Source of the DNA: Actinotalea endophytica
GTDB lineage: Bacteria; Actinomycetota; Actinomycetes; Actinomycetales; Cellulomonadaceae
Assembly: GCF_025717005.1 (NCBI RefSeq)
Contig: NZ_JAOVZU010000004.1
Coordinates: 310,001 to 374,000, forward strand
DNA length: 64,000 nucleotides
Direction: 5' to 3'
The notes beneath the pieces were generated by a model. That model ran no database searches, was not told the DNA's origin, and saw only the letters and a program-made list of their open reading frames with translations. How positions within the stretch are numbered: position 1 is the stretch's first letter; every line of letters begins with the position of its first letter. A program made the position numbers and the translations under genes. This document shows positions 49,315 to 57,535 of this stretch, piece after piece.

Positions 49315-49355
49315 GATTACTTGACTGAGTCTACTATTGACTGAGTGAGGTAATC
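49315..49355. promoter_or_regulatory. MarR operator between exporter and marR
   Basis: Imperfect inverted repeat: the 17-nt arm GATTACTTGACTGAGTC (49315-49331) and the arm GACTGAGTGAGGTAATC (49339-49355) match at 13 of 17 positions across a 7-nt spacer. It also contains TTGACTGAGT twice as direct repeats 16 nt apart (49321 and 49337). It is the most AT-rich patch in this intergenic region and overlaps any promoter for either gene. Confidence 0.75.
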
Positions 49356-49365
49356 TACCCGAGTG

Positions 49366-49827
49366 ATGACCGACGAGCGCGCCACAGTGGTGTCCCGACG
49401 GCTGGCGCGGACGCTCATCCTGGTGGGCGAGCAGATCAAGGCGTCGTTCGCCGAGTCCGTGGAGTCCCTCGGGATGCCCGTCCCCCTCGCTCGCACCCTG
49501 CTGGCGCTCGGCGCGCCGGAACCGATGCGTGACCTCGCGGACCACCTCTCGTGCGATCCGTCGCACATCACCGGGATCGCCGACCGGCTCGAGGAGCGTG
49601 GCCTGGCCCGCCGGGTGGCCGGTCAGGACCGCCGGGTCAAGCTGCTCGAGATCACCGACGAGGGCAGGGCCATGCGCGACCGGATCATCGCGGTCGCGAC
49701 CGCCGGCTCGCCGACCACCCGGCTCGACCCGAAGGACCGGGAGCTGCTGCTCTCGCTGCTCGAACGACTGCTGGACGACGGGGCCGACGAGAGCGCGCGG
49801 CCCGTCGAGGTGAGCGCAGGGCGCTGA
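49366..49827 (+). CDS. MarR-family transcriptional repressor
   Basis: A 153-residue winged-helix dimeric repressor. The recognition region is MRDLADHLSCDPSHITGIADRLEERGLARRVAGQDRRVKLLEITDEGRAM, with the conserved wing DxRVKLLxIT. It begins at ATG 49366 (a GTG three bases earlier is possible) only 11 nt after the operator, with no clear ribosome site, so the transcript may be leaderless. TAATCT at 49351-49356 could be its -10. It presumably represses itself and the divergent DHA2 exporter until a phenolic or drug ligand binds. Confidence 0.92.
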   Translation: MTDERATVVSRRLARTLILVGEQIKASFAESVESLGMPVPLARTLLALGAPEPMRDLADHLSCDPSHITGIADRLEERGLARRVAGQDRRVKLLEITDEGRAMRDRIIAVATAGSPTTRLDPKDRELLLSLLERLLDDGADESARPVEVSAGR

Positions 49828-50118
49828 GCCCGTCGAGGTGAGCGCTGGGCGCTCGGCCGGCGCCGTCGTCGGCTGCCGGTGACTCGCGACGCGCTCTCCG
49901 CGACCCCTGGAGGGAGCTCGGCGGCCCGGCCCGCGGCGCCGGCGCGGCCACGCCCCCGCCGCGTGAACCGAGTGTTGTCCCGCTGGTCACGGCGACTCCA
50001 CGGGCCATTCTCGATCGACCTATAGACAACGGGTGTCCACGAGTTGGAGAGACCCGTTCGCTCGCTCCTCCCGGTGTGTCGACGGGTGTCCCCGAGACGA
50101 CCAGAGGAGTCGTTGATC
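49828..50118. other. intergenic region before the metallophosphoesterase gene
   Basis: 291 nt. After the marR stop there is a duplicated phrase, GTCGAGGTGAGCGC (49804-49817 and 49832-49845), flanking the stop codon. Further on an AT-richer patch, CCTATAGACAAC (near 50020), could be a -10 region for the downstream gene, without a convincing -35. A GAGGAG ribosome site ends the region. Confidence 0.35.
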
Positions 50119-51513
50119 ATGGTTGGTGGCACCGAACGAGTCGAGCTCGACTCGATGCACGACCTCACTGCCGCTCCCCCACGACCGATGCGACGCGTCG
50201 GGACCGTGGCCGCCCTGGCCGCGGCGGGGACCCTGGCGGTCGCGGCCGCCGTCTCGACGATCATGCTCGCCGCGGCCTCGTCCGCCGCGACCGACACCCA
50301 CGCGCACACCGCCGCCGAGAACGCGGTGGCCATCACGCCTCAGGCCGCCGACGGCGCTCGGGCGCAGGACGTCACCGGCCCCGGCGGCGCGGCCCCGGCC
50401 GCCGACCTCGGCTCCCGCTTCACTCTCGCGGTCCTGCCGGACACGCAGTTCTACTCGCGCTACGACGCGGACTTCCAGGGCACGTACTCCGACAACCCGT
50501 TCGACGTGCAGACGCGGTTCATCGCCGACCACGCCGACGAGCTGAACATCGCGTTCGTCACACACCTCGGCGACGTCGTCGACCAGGAGCGCCACCCCGA
50601 GCAGTGGCAGGCGGCGGACCGCGCGATGTCGATCCTCGAGGCCGCGAACGTGCCGTACTCCATCGCACCCGGCAACCACGACGTGCTGGAGCCCGACGAG
50701 GCCGTGGTCGACACCGACTACGACCTGACCGCCGAACCCTTCCTGCAGACCTTCGGCCCGACGCGGGCCGCAGCCGAGAACGCCTCGACCTACCGGGGCA
50801 GCGACCCGACCGGCCTGAGCCAGTACCACGTCTTCTCCGCGGAGGGTCAGCAGTTCCTGGTCCTCGCCCTGACCTGGCGGGCGTCGGACGCCACGATCGC
50901 CTGGGCGAACGACGTGATCGCCGCGCACCCGACCCTCCCGGTGATCCTGACCACGCACCAGCTGATCGACATCCGCGCCGAGGGCTCCGACTCCCTCGAG
51001 ACCGACTACGGCCTCAAGCTCTGGGACGAGCTGATCGCGCCGAACGACCAGGTCTTCCTCACCCTCAACGGGCACTTCCACGGCACGGCCAACCAGACCA
51101 AGCTCAACGAGGCCGGGCACCCGGTCACCCAGGTCGTCATCGACTGGCAGCTCGCGGACGACGGCGGCGACGGCTACCTGGGCCTGTACGAGTTCGACCT
51201 GGGCGAGGACCGCATCCGGGTGCAGACCCCGTCGCCCTGGGTCGCGTGGAAGCAGGCCGAGGGCCTGACCGGCGCCGGACCGGCCTTCCTGACCGGCGCC
51301 GACGAGGACTTCACGATCCCGCTCGACTTCGCGGACCGGTTCGCCGGCTTCGACCCCGACTGGGCCGGCCGCACCGTGAGCCCGACCGAACCGGATCTCT
51401 ACCTCGCGGCGAAGGACGTCGTGGCCGAGATGGCCGGTGCGCAGCTGCGCGAGGGCGGCCGGCTCGTCGTGGTCGGGAGCGCGGTGCGGGAGGGCGCGAC
51501 GTCGACCGTGTGA
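50119..51513 (+). CDS. exported calcineurin-like metallophosphoesterase
   Basis: A 464-residue protein with an N-terminal membrane/signal segment (residues ~25-55, VAALAAAGTLAVAAAVSTIML) and a possible cleavage near AASSA. The metallophosphoesterase motifs are VLPDTQFYS (105-113), THLGDVVDQ, APGNHD, LTTHQ and NGHFHG. Motif I carries Gln where most members have His (DTQ for DxH), as in a secreted subgroup. It would hydrolyse a phosphomono- or diester outside the membrane using a dinuclear metal site. No obvious LPxTG or repeat anchor is seen. It is monocistronic or co-transcribed with the next membrane protein 47 nt downstream. Confidence 0.87.
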   Translation: MVGGTERVELDSMHDLTAAPPRPMRRVGTVAALAAAGTLAVAAAVSTIMLAAASSAATDTHAHTAAENAVAITPQAADGARAQDVTGPGGAAPAADLGSRFTLAVLPDTQFYSRYDADFQGTYSDNPFDVQTRFIADHADELNIAFVTHLGDVVDQERHPEQWQAADRAMSILEAANVPYSIAPGNHDVLEPDEAVVDTDYDLTAEPFLQTFGPTRAAAENASTYRGSDPTGLSQYHVFSAEGQQFLVLALTWRASDATIAWANDVIAAHPTLPVILTTHQLIDIRAEGSDSLETDYGLKLWDELIAPNDQVFLTLNGHFHGTANQTKLNEAGHPVTQVVIDWQLADDGGDGYLGLYEFDLGEDRIRVQTPSPWVAWKQAEGLTGAGPAFLTGADEDFTIPLDFADRFAGFDPDWAGRTVSPTEPDLYLAAKDVVAEMAGAQLREGGRLVVVGSAVREGATSTV

Positions 51514-51560
51514 GGCCGTCGGGACCTGGGGGCGCCGGTCCACGGAGGCTAACGTGGACA

Positions 51561-52796
51561 GTGCAGGGAGGGGGCGCCGCGCGCCGCACGAGGTGGCTCG
51601 GGGCCGCCGCACCGGGCATGCTCGCCGTCGTCGAGTCGCTGAGCGGGAGGACCAGGCACCACGTCTGGCGCTTCCTGGCCGTCCTCGTCGGCCTGGTGTG
51701 CGTGGTCGTCGCCTACATCGCCGGCATGGCGGTCATGACCGTGGTGGCGATGGGCGGAGTCCTGGCGATCGCGTCCGGCGATCCGCTGCCGGACGAGCCT
51801 CCCGACCTCGAGACGATCGCGGTGCTCCTGGGCTGCCTCCTGGTCTTCTTCCTGATGTGGCGGCTCGGGGTGCGGCTGCTCCGCGGCCACCGGCACCTGG
51901 TGCTCTACCTGCGCAAGTTCGGGTTCACGGGTGCGTCGGCCGCGATGAGCACGGCGATCGGCTCGGGTCTGGGCCGTCGCTGGCGGCTCGTCACGCTCGA
52001 CGACCACGACACCGCACCCCTGGGGGTCGGCGGCGGACGCCGGTGGCTGATCGGGCTGGTCTGGCTCGCGCTCGTCGTGCTGACGGGCTGGGCGGTGATC
52101 GGCGCGGTGCGGTGGCTCTCGAGCGGTCCGGCGGACGAAGCGATGCAGTCAGCGATGGAGTCGGCGTACGACCAGGTGATCGCGGAGGGAGGCGACGAGC
52201 TCACGGCCACCTTGTCCATGATCATCGTCGGGCCGGTCGTGGCGCTGATGGTCGGCTTCCTGATCCTGTTCTTCGGTGTGTTCTTCTTCAGCCTCCTCAT
52301 CTCCGTGGCCGCCACGGGCGGAGCGATGCTCACGATGGTGATCCGGTCGGCGGGCAGCGCGGAGCACGCCAAGGCCCTCGTGATCACCCGGGAGGCCGAG
52401 GTCCATCGGACCTGCACCCGGCTGAGGCGACGTACCCGGCGCGTGCTGGCACCCCGGATCACCATCGCGAGGGTCGCCGACCGGCTGTGGCAGCTCACGG
52501 TGCTGCAGCTGGCCGCCGTGTGCGACGCCGTGATCGTCGACGTGTCCTACCCCACCGACAACCTGGTGTGGGAGATCAGCTCGATGCTCCGGGCACGCAC
52601 GCGGGTTCTCCCGGTCGGACGGTACGACCGGCTCAGGGCAGTCGCCGCCGACCCCTCCCCTGCTGCGGTGGAGGTCCGCAGGCTGCTCGGCGACCGCGAG
52701 GTCGTCGGCTACGACCCCGCTCGGCTCGACGATTTCAGCGACGGCCTGCGGCACTCGTTCCGGGTGCTCGCGGACCGGCGCCGGAGCCCCCGGTGA
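51561..52796 (+). CDS. unknown membrane protein with C-terminal Rossmann/TIR-like segment
   Basis: About 411 residues. Hydrophobic segments lie at roughly 35-65, 85-105, 170-195 and 215-265. The soluble parts are unusual. After the second membrane pair there is LVLYLRKFGFTGASAAMSTAIGSGLGRRWRLVTLDD. Near the C-terminus is AVCDAVIVDVSYPTDNLVWEI, then ARTRVLPVGRYDRL. The VIVDVS-P-x-N-WEI pattern resembles nucleotide-binding or TIR-like alpha/beta folds, but I do not recognise the family. The start is uncertain: GTG 51561 is taken because GGAGG lies upstream, and ATG 51618 is the alternative. Function unknown. Confidence 0.7.
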   Translation: MQGGGAARRTRWLGAAAPGMLAVVESLSGRTRHHVWRFLAVLVGLVCVVVAYIAGMAVMTVVAMGGVLAIASGDPLPDEPPDLETIAVLLGCLLVFFLMWRLGVRLLRGHRHLVLYLRKFGFTGASAAMSTAIGSGLGRRWRLVTLDDHDTAPLGVGGGRRWLIGLVWLALVVLTGWAVIGAVRWLSSGPADEAMQSAMESAYDQVIAEGGDELTATLSMIIVGPVVALMVGFLILFFGVFFFSLLISVAATGGAMLTMVIRSAGSAEHAKALVITREAEVHRTCTRLRRRTRRVLAPRITIARVADRLWQLTVLQLAAVCDAVIVDVSYPTDNLVWEISSMLRARTRVLPVGRYDRLRAVAADPSPAAVEVRRLLGDREVVGYDPARLDDFSDGLRHSFRVLADRRRSPR

Positions 52797-52872
52797 GGAG
52801 GCACACCCCTCCCCCTCGGCCCGCCGAGCGCCCGGACCGGATGGGACCGCGCCCGCTCGCACGGCGGGCGCC

Positions 52873-53841
52873 TCACGACGGCTCGGCGACCTCCCACGCG
52901 AGGTCGCCGGCGCCGTCCCGCGCCAGGTCCCGCCACGCGGTCACGGCCAGGCGCTCGAGGACGGCGACCCACGCGTCGACCGCGCGCCGGGAGAAGCCGG
53001 CCTCGGGCACCTCGTACTCGAAGCCGTGGTAGCCACCGGGCTCGAAGACCACCTCGACCGGGACACCGGCAGCCGCCAGCCGGGTCGCGAAGCGCCAGGC
53101 GTCGAGCCGCAACGGGTCGGAGGACGTCGTGAACGCATAGGTCCGCGGCAGACCGGTGAGGTCGTCGCTGCGAGCCGGGGCGAAGGACGCGTCGGGCACG
53201 GCGTCACCGAGGTAGGCCGCCCAGAACTCGTCCATCACGGCCCGGGTCAGAGGTCCGGCGTCCTCGTCCGTGCCGCGATCGTCGAGCGCCGGGCAGACCA
53301 GGAACTGCGCCGCGGGCAGCGGTCCCCCGGCGTCCCGCAAGCGCAGCGACAGGCCGACGGCCAGGTTCGCGCCCGCGCTCGCGCCCCCGACCAGCACCGG
53401 CAGGTCCGCCTGCGCCACCAGGGCGAGGTGGACCGCCTCGGCGTCCTCGAGCGCGGCCGGGAACGGGTGCTCCGGCGCCAAGCGGTAGTCCACGGCCACC
53501 ACGTCGATGCCGGCCTCGGCGGCGAACCGGGCGAGCATCGCGTCGTCGCCCCTGGCCTCGCCGTAGACCCACCCGCCGCCGTGCAGCCAGACGAGAGTGG
53601 CCCGCGGCGAGGTTCGTGCGGCGTAGCGCCGGCACACCACGCCCGCGTACTCCTGCGACGTCACCTCGACCGGTAGCGGCGCGGAGCGCTCGTCGTGCCA
53701 CGTCCGCCGGCGCCGGCGCTCCACCTCGACCGCGGGCTCGTCCGGTGCCGGTTCGACCGTGAACGGTCGAGCGAGGTACCGAGCGAGCTCGGGGTCCAGC
53801 GGCACCGGAACCAGCCCCCCGACGGCATGATCGACCGTCAC
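52873..53841 (-). CDS. HSL-family alpha/beta-hydrolase (esterase)
   Basis: A 322-residue esterase. The oxyanion motif is VWLHGGGWVYGE (~93-104), the nucleophile lies in GGASAGANLA, the acid in TSSDPLRLDAW and the His in GGYHGFEYEVP. No signal peptide is present. The GTG start (53841) overlaps the ribose-type permease stop by 4 bp (GTGA), so it is the last gene of the ABC operon and would act on an imported ester. Together with the CocE-like hydrolase under the same LacI regulator it suggests an acylated substrate (inference). Confidence 0.92.
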   Translation of the reverse strand: MTVDHAVGGLVPVPLDPELARYLARPFTVEPAPDEPAVEVERRRRRTWHDERSAPLPVEVTSQEYAGVVCRRYAARTSPRATLVWLHGGGWVYGEARGDDAMLARFAAEAGIDVVAVDYRLAPEHPFPAALEDAEAVHLALVAQADLPVLVGGASAGANLAVGLSLRLRDAGGPLPAAQFLVCPALDDRGTDEDAGPLTRAVMDEFWAAYLGDAVPDASFAPARSDDLTGLPRTYAFTTSSDPLRLDAWRFATRLAAAGVPVEVVFEPGGYHGFEYEVPEAGFSRRAVDAWVAVLERLAVTAWRDLARDGAGDLAWEVAEPS

Positions 53842-54830
53842 CGTTCCGCCATCCTGGCGCGGAGCCGGTCGAAGGAGACCGCGAGGATGAGCAACGCACC
53901 GGTGGCGACCTGCTGCCACGAGGAGTCGATCCGCATCAGGGTCAGGCCGTTGCCGAGCACCGCCACGATGAGCAGGCCCACGACCGTCCCCCCGACCGAA
54001 CCCACGCCGCCGGACAGGCTCGTGCCGCCCAGGATCACCGCGGTGATGGCGGCCAGCTCGAGCCCCACCCCGGTGGTGCCCGAGGTCGCACCGAGCTGGG
54101 ACGCGGAGGTCAGCCCGGCCATCGCCATGCACAACCCGGAGATGAGGAAGGCGACGAACACGTTGCGCCGGGTGGGCAGGCCGACCAGCCGCGCGGCGTC
54201 GGGGTTCGCGCCGATCGCGTAGATGCTGCGCCCGTAGATCGTGTTCTGCAGCAGCAGGCCCACGCCGACGAGGACGACCACCACCACGATCACCGGCAGC
54301 GGCACGTTCGCCACGGGCCGGATCAGCGCCCAGTCGAACCCGGACACCCCGATGCTCTGCCCCTCGCCGACCGAGATCGTCAGGCCGCGGAAGATCGCCA
54401 GCGTGCCCAGCGTGGTGATCAGTGCGTTCACGCCGACCACCGTCACGATCAGCCCGTTGAGCAGCCCGACGCCGAGACCGGCGAGCACCGCCAGGGGCAC
54501 CGCGAGCGCGGTGCCGATGGTCGGCTGGGTGAGCGCGAAGACCAGCCCGACCCAGGCCACGCCGGAGCCGACCGACAGGTCGACCTGGCCGCTGATCAGC
54601 AGGATCGTGGCCCCTGCGGCGACGGTGCCGGTCACGGCGAGCGCCGAGAAGATGTTGACGAAGTTGTCCCAGCTGAAGAAGTACGGCGAGCTCAGCGAGA
54701 AGACCAGGACCTCCAGGCCGAGGAACACGACGAGGGCTGCGACGTCGGGGATCCGCAGCCGCCGCTTGGTCGTGGGCGTCGCGGCCGTGGCGGCCGGAGC
54801 ACCGGAACGGGTCGCGGTGTACTCAGACAT
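53838..54830 (-). CDS. ribose-type (CUT2) ABC transporter permease
   Basis: A 330-residue RbsC-like membrane subunit. The blocks ILLISGQVDLSVGSGVAWVGLVFA, NALITTLGTLAIFRGL, YAIGANPDAARLVGLP and LAAITAVILGGTSLSGGVGSVGGTVVG are diagnostic. About eight to ten helices follow a 25-residue cytoplasmic tail. It is coupled to the ATPase gene by an 8-bp overlap and to the esterase gene by GTGA. The substrate is a monosaccharide, polyol or small sugar derivative. Confidence 0.94.
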   Translation of the reverse strand: MSEYTATRSGAPAATAATPTTKRRLRIPDVAALVVFLGLEVLVFSLSSPYFFSWDNFVNIFSALAVTGTVAAGATILLISGQVDLSVGSGVAWVGLVFALTQPTIGTALAVPLAVLAGLGVGLLNGLIVTVVGVNALITTLGTLAIFRGLTISVGEGQSIGVSGFDWALIRPVANVPLPVIVVVVVLVGVGLLLQNTIYGRSIYAIGANPDAARLVGLPTRRNVFVAFLISGLCMAMAGLTSASQLGATSGTTGVGLELAAITAVILGGTSLSGGVGSVGGTVVGLLIVAVLGNGLTLMRIDSSWQQVATGALLILAVSFDRLRARMAER

Positions 54831-56325
54831 GGATGGCGCCTCCTGCGGCCTCGGTCAGAGCGCTGACCGTGATGTCGTGGTGCGGGATGGTGGCCGCGAC
54901 CCTGCCGCGGACCATGACGATGGCGGTGTCGGCCACCGCGACGATGTCCTCGTAGTCGGAGCTGGCGACGACGAGCGTGGTGCCCTGCGCCGCGAGCTCG
55001 CGCAGCACCGCGTAGATCTCCTCGCGGGCGCCGACGTCGACGCCACGGGTGGGCTCGCTGAGCACGAGGATCCGCGAGCCTGCCTCCAGCCAGCGGCCGA
55101 GCAGCACCTTCTGCTGGTTGCCGCCGGACAGCGTGCCGAGGAGCTGGGTGGCGTCGCCGGTGGAGCGCACGTGCAGCTCGTCGTGCCAGCGGCGGTAGGC
55201 GTTCGTCTCGACCGCGCGGGTGATCCAGCCGCGCCACCTGGCCAGCCGGCGCCAGCTCGGTGCGGCGAGGTTCTCCGCGACCGAACGCAGCACGAACGCG
55301 GCCTGCCGCGCGCGATCGGGCGGGAGGAACCCGATCCCGTGGCCGATCGCATCCTGCGGGTCCCGGAGCCGGGCCGGCGTTCCGTCGAGCGCCAGCGAGC
55401 CGGCCTCCAGGTGCCGGATCGCGAACAGCGCCTCGGCGACCTCGGCGACGCCGGAACCGACCTTGCCGTACAGCCCGAGGATCTCCCCGCGCCGGGCGGC
55501 CAGGTTCACCCCGCCGAAGCCGGGCGCGGACGCGTCGGTGAGCTCGAGCACGACGGGCGCGTCGGCCAGAGACCGCTGCGCACCGCGGGTGCGCTCGACC
55601 GAGTGCCCGACCATCGAGGCGACGACCTCGGCGGCCGACGTCCGGGCGACGTCGGTCACCAGGGCGACCTTGCCGTCCCGCAGCACGCACACCCGGTCCG
55701 CGATCGCGAACACCTCGTCCAGGCGGTGGGTGATGTAGAGCACCGCGACACCGCGCGTCGTCAGCGACTCGATCACCCCGTACAGCCGCTTGGCCTCGGC
55801 GTCGGAGAGCGAGGCGGTCGGTTCGTCGAAGATCACCAGTCGGCTCTCGCCGCGCAGTGCCCGGGCGACCTCGACGATCTGCCGCTCCCCGAGCCGCAGC
55901 GAGTCCTGCCGGGCGTCCAGGTCGAGCTCGGTGCCGAGCGCCTGCAAAGCCTCGCTGGCCTCGCGACGCATCGCCGACCGGTCGACCCGCATGCCGCGTT
56001 GCGGCCAGGCGCCGAGCACGACGTTCTCGGCGACGGACAGCGTCGGGGCGTCGCTGATCTCCTGGGAGATCAGCCGGATGCCGCGGCGCCGCGCCTGGGC
56101 CACCGAGTAGCTGTCGACCACGGTGCCGTCGATCGCGATCTCGCCGCCGTCGCAGTGATGATCCCCGGCGATGATCCGCACCAGGGTCGACTTGCCCGCG
56201 CCGTTCTCCCCCAGCAGGGCGGTCACCGTGCCGGGGGCCAGGTCGAGGTCCACGCCGTGCAGGACCTCGACCTGGCCGAACGACTTCCGCAGGCCACGGG
56301 CGCGCAGGAAGGTGTCGTTCGTCAC
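54823..56325 (-). CDS. ribose-type (CUT2) ABC transporter ATPase, two ABC domains
   Basis: A 500-residue RbsA-like protein with tandem ABC cassettes. The first has Walker A GENGAGKST (38-46), signature LRLGERQIVEVARAL and Walker B LVIFDEPTASL. The second has the degenerate P-loop GKVGSGVAE, which is normal for this family, signature LSGGNQQKVLLGRWL and RILVLSEPTRGVDVGA. The second Walker B Asp reads Ser (LSEP for LDEP), a small deviation. The start is GTG at 56325, overlapping the binding-protein stop by 4 bp. Confidence 0.93.
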   Translation of the reverse strand: MTNDTFLRARGLRKSFGQVEVLHGVDLDLAPGTVTALLGENGAGKSTLVRIIAGDHHCDGGEIAIDGTVVDSYSVAQARRRGIRLISQEISDAPTLSVAENVVLGAWPQRGMRVDRSAMRREASEALQALGTELDLDARQDSLRLGERQIVEVARALRGESRLVIFDEPTASLSDAEAKRLYGVIESLTTRGVAVLYITHRLDEVFAIADRVCVLRDGKVALVTDVARTSAAEVVASMVGHSVERTRGAQRSLADAPVVLELTDASAPGFGGVNLAARRGEILGLYGKVGSGVAEVAEALFAIRHLEAGSLALDGTPARLRDPQDAIGHGIGFLPPDRARQAAFVLRSVAENLAAPSWRRLARWRGWITRAVETNAYRRWHDELHVRSTGDATQLLGTLSGGNQQKVLLGRWLEAGSRILVLSEPTRGVDVGAREEIYAVLRELAAQGTTLVVASSDYEDIVAVADTAIVMVRGRVAATIPHHDITVSALTEAAGGAIHV

Positions 56326-57401
56326 GAGCAGCTGTACTCCGGGTAGTAGTCGGTCAGCGTGTCCTTGGTGATGAACTCGTGCGGCACCAGGATCTGGTCC
56401 GGCACGTCCTCACCGTTGATCAGGTCGATCACGGCGGGCAGGACGAGCTGGGCGTACTTCTCGGGGAAGTAGGCGGCGCTGCCGATCCAGTGGTCGAAGG
56501 TGAGGATCGCGCAGTTGTCGGGGTCGAGGTTCTGCACGCCGATGTAGAGGTCCTCGGTGCGGTCCTGGGCCCGCGCGGCGGCGAGCGCGCCGAGGATGAC
56601 GTCCTCGTTGATGCCGACGACCACGATCTTGTCCGCACCCGGCAGCGAGGTCAGGGTGTCGGTGAACAGACGCTGCGCGACGTCGGTCTGACCGCCCGCG
56701 CCGGTGTCCAGGATGATCTCGTCGTGGATCGGGCCGCAGACGCTCTCGAAGCCCTCCTCGGTGCCGTCCATCCGCATGTCGTTGACCACGCCGACCGCGG
56801 TGGACTCGAGCGAGATGTAGGCGTCGTAGTCGCACTGGAAGTTCTCGCCGAAGTACTTTGCGACGTTGTAACCGATCAGCTGACCGGCGTACTCGTTCGC
56901 CGCGCCGACGAAGGTCTTCTGGCAGGGCTCCTGGTTGATGTCGATGGCCGCGGCCGGGACGTCGGGCCCCTCGTCGCAGATCGACTCCGAGGCGGCGGCG
57001 TCGGCCTGGAAGATCACCAGGCCGTCGACGTCCTGGGTCTTGAACTGACGCGCGCAGTCCAGCGCGGTCGCGGTGTCGAACTTGGAGTCGCAGGTGACGA
57101 GGTCGACGCCGGCGGTGGCGGCGGCTTCCTCCATGCCCGACTGCAGGGCCTGCGGGAACGCAGCGGCCAGGGTCAGCTGGGTGAAGCCGATCTTGAGCCC
57201 CTCACCCGAGCCCGGCTCGATCGGCTCGAAGGCCGCGACGCCGTCCGGAGGCGTCGGGGCGGGGGCGTCGAGATTCATCGAGCTGCCACCGCCCGAGTCC
57301 GAGCCCGTGTCGGTCGCGGTGGCCGCACTGCACCCTGCGAGGGCCAGGGAGAGGGCGGCAAGGACGAGCGTCGCGCGTCCTGGAAGGCTGAGTCGTCGCA
57401 T
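56322..57401 (-). CDS. ribose-type (CUT2) solute-binding lipoprotein
   Basis: A 359-residue binding protein of the periplasmic-binding-protein-4 type. The lipobox is LAGC with Cys24, then a Ser/Gly/Asp-rich linker. The fold is seen in LKIGFTQLTLAAAFPQALQSGMEEAAATAGVDLVTCDSKFD, DVDGLVIFQAD and DKIVVVGINEDVILGALAAA. It has several Cys pairs, unusual for the family (for example the Cys in CDSKFD, in LDCARQ, in ESICDEG and in EPCQK), which could form disulfides outside the cell. It is the first gene of its operon, behind a good promoter and a LacI operator. Confidence 0.92.
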   Translation of the reverse strand: MRRLSLPGRATLVLAALSLALAGCSAATATDTGSDSGGGSSMNLDAPAPTPPDGVAAFEPIEPGSGEGLKIGFTQLTLAAAFPQALQSGMEEAAATAGVDLVTCDSKFDTATALDCARQFKTQDVDGLVIFQADAAASESICDEGPDVPAAAIDINQEPCQKTFVGAANEYAGQLIGYNVAKYFGENFQCDYDAYISLESTAVGVVNDMRMDGTEEGFESVCGPIHDEIILDTGAGGQTDVAQRLFTDTLTSLPGADKIVVVGINEDVILGALAAARAQDRTEDLYIGVQNLDPDNCAILTFDHWIGSAAYFPEKYAQLVLPAVIDLINGEDVPDQILVPHEFITKDTLTDYYPEYSCS

Positions 57402-57431
57402 AGTGTCGGGACCTCCTTGACCCGTCGGCGA

Positions 57432-57487
57432 TTGCAACGTTACAACGCCAATGCGCCCACAGTAGGAGCCAAGCGGCCCCACGTCAA
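57432..57487 (-). promoter_or_regulatory. promoter and LacI operator of the ribose-type ABC operon
   Basis: On the minus strand, TTGACG (57482-57487) is 17 nt from TACTGT (57459-57464). About 13 nt downstream of the -10 lies the operator: TTGCAACGTTACAA on the plus strand at 57432-57445, near-palindromic around AACGTT. The same operator with the same promoter geometry precedes the CocE-like gene. Confidence 0.8.
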
Positions 57488-57535
57488 TGGTTCGGGCTGG
57501 GCTGCCTAGGACGCCCGCAGGGCCGGGGCGACGGC

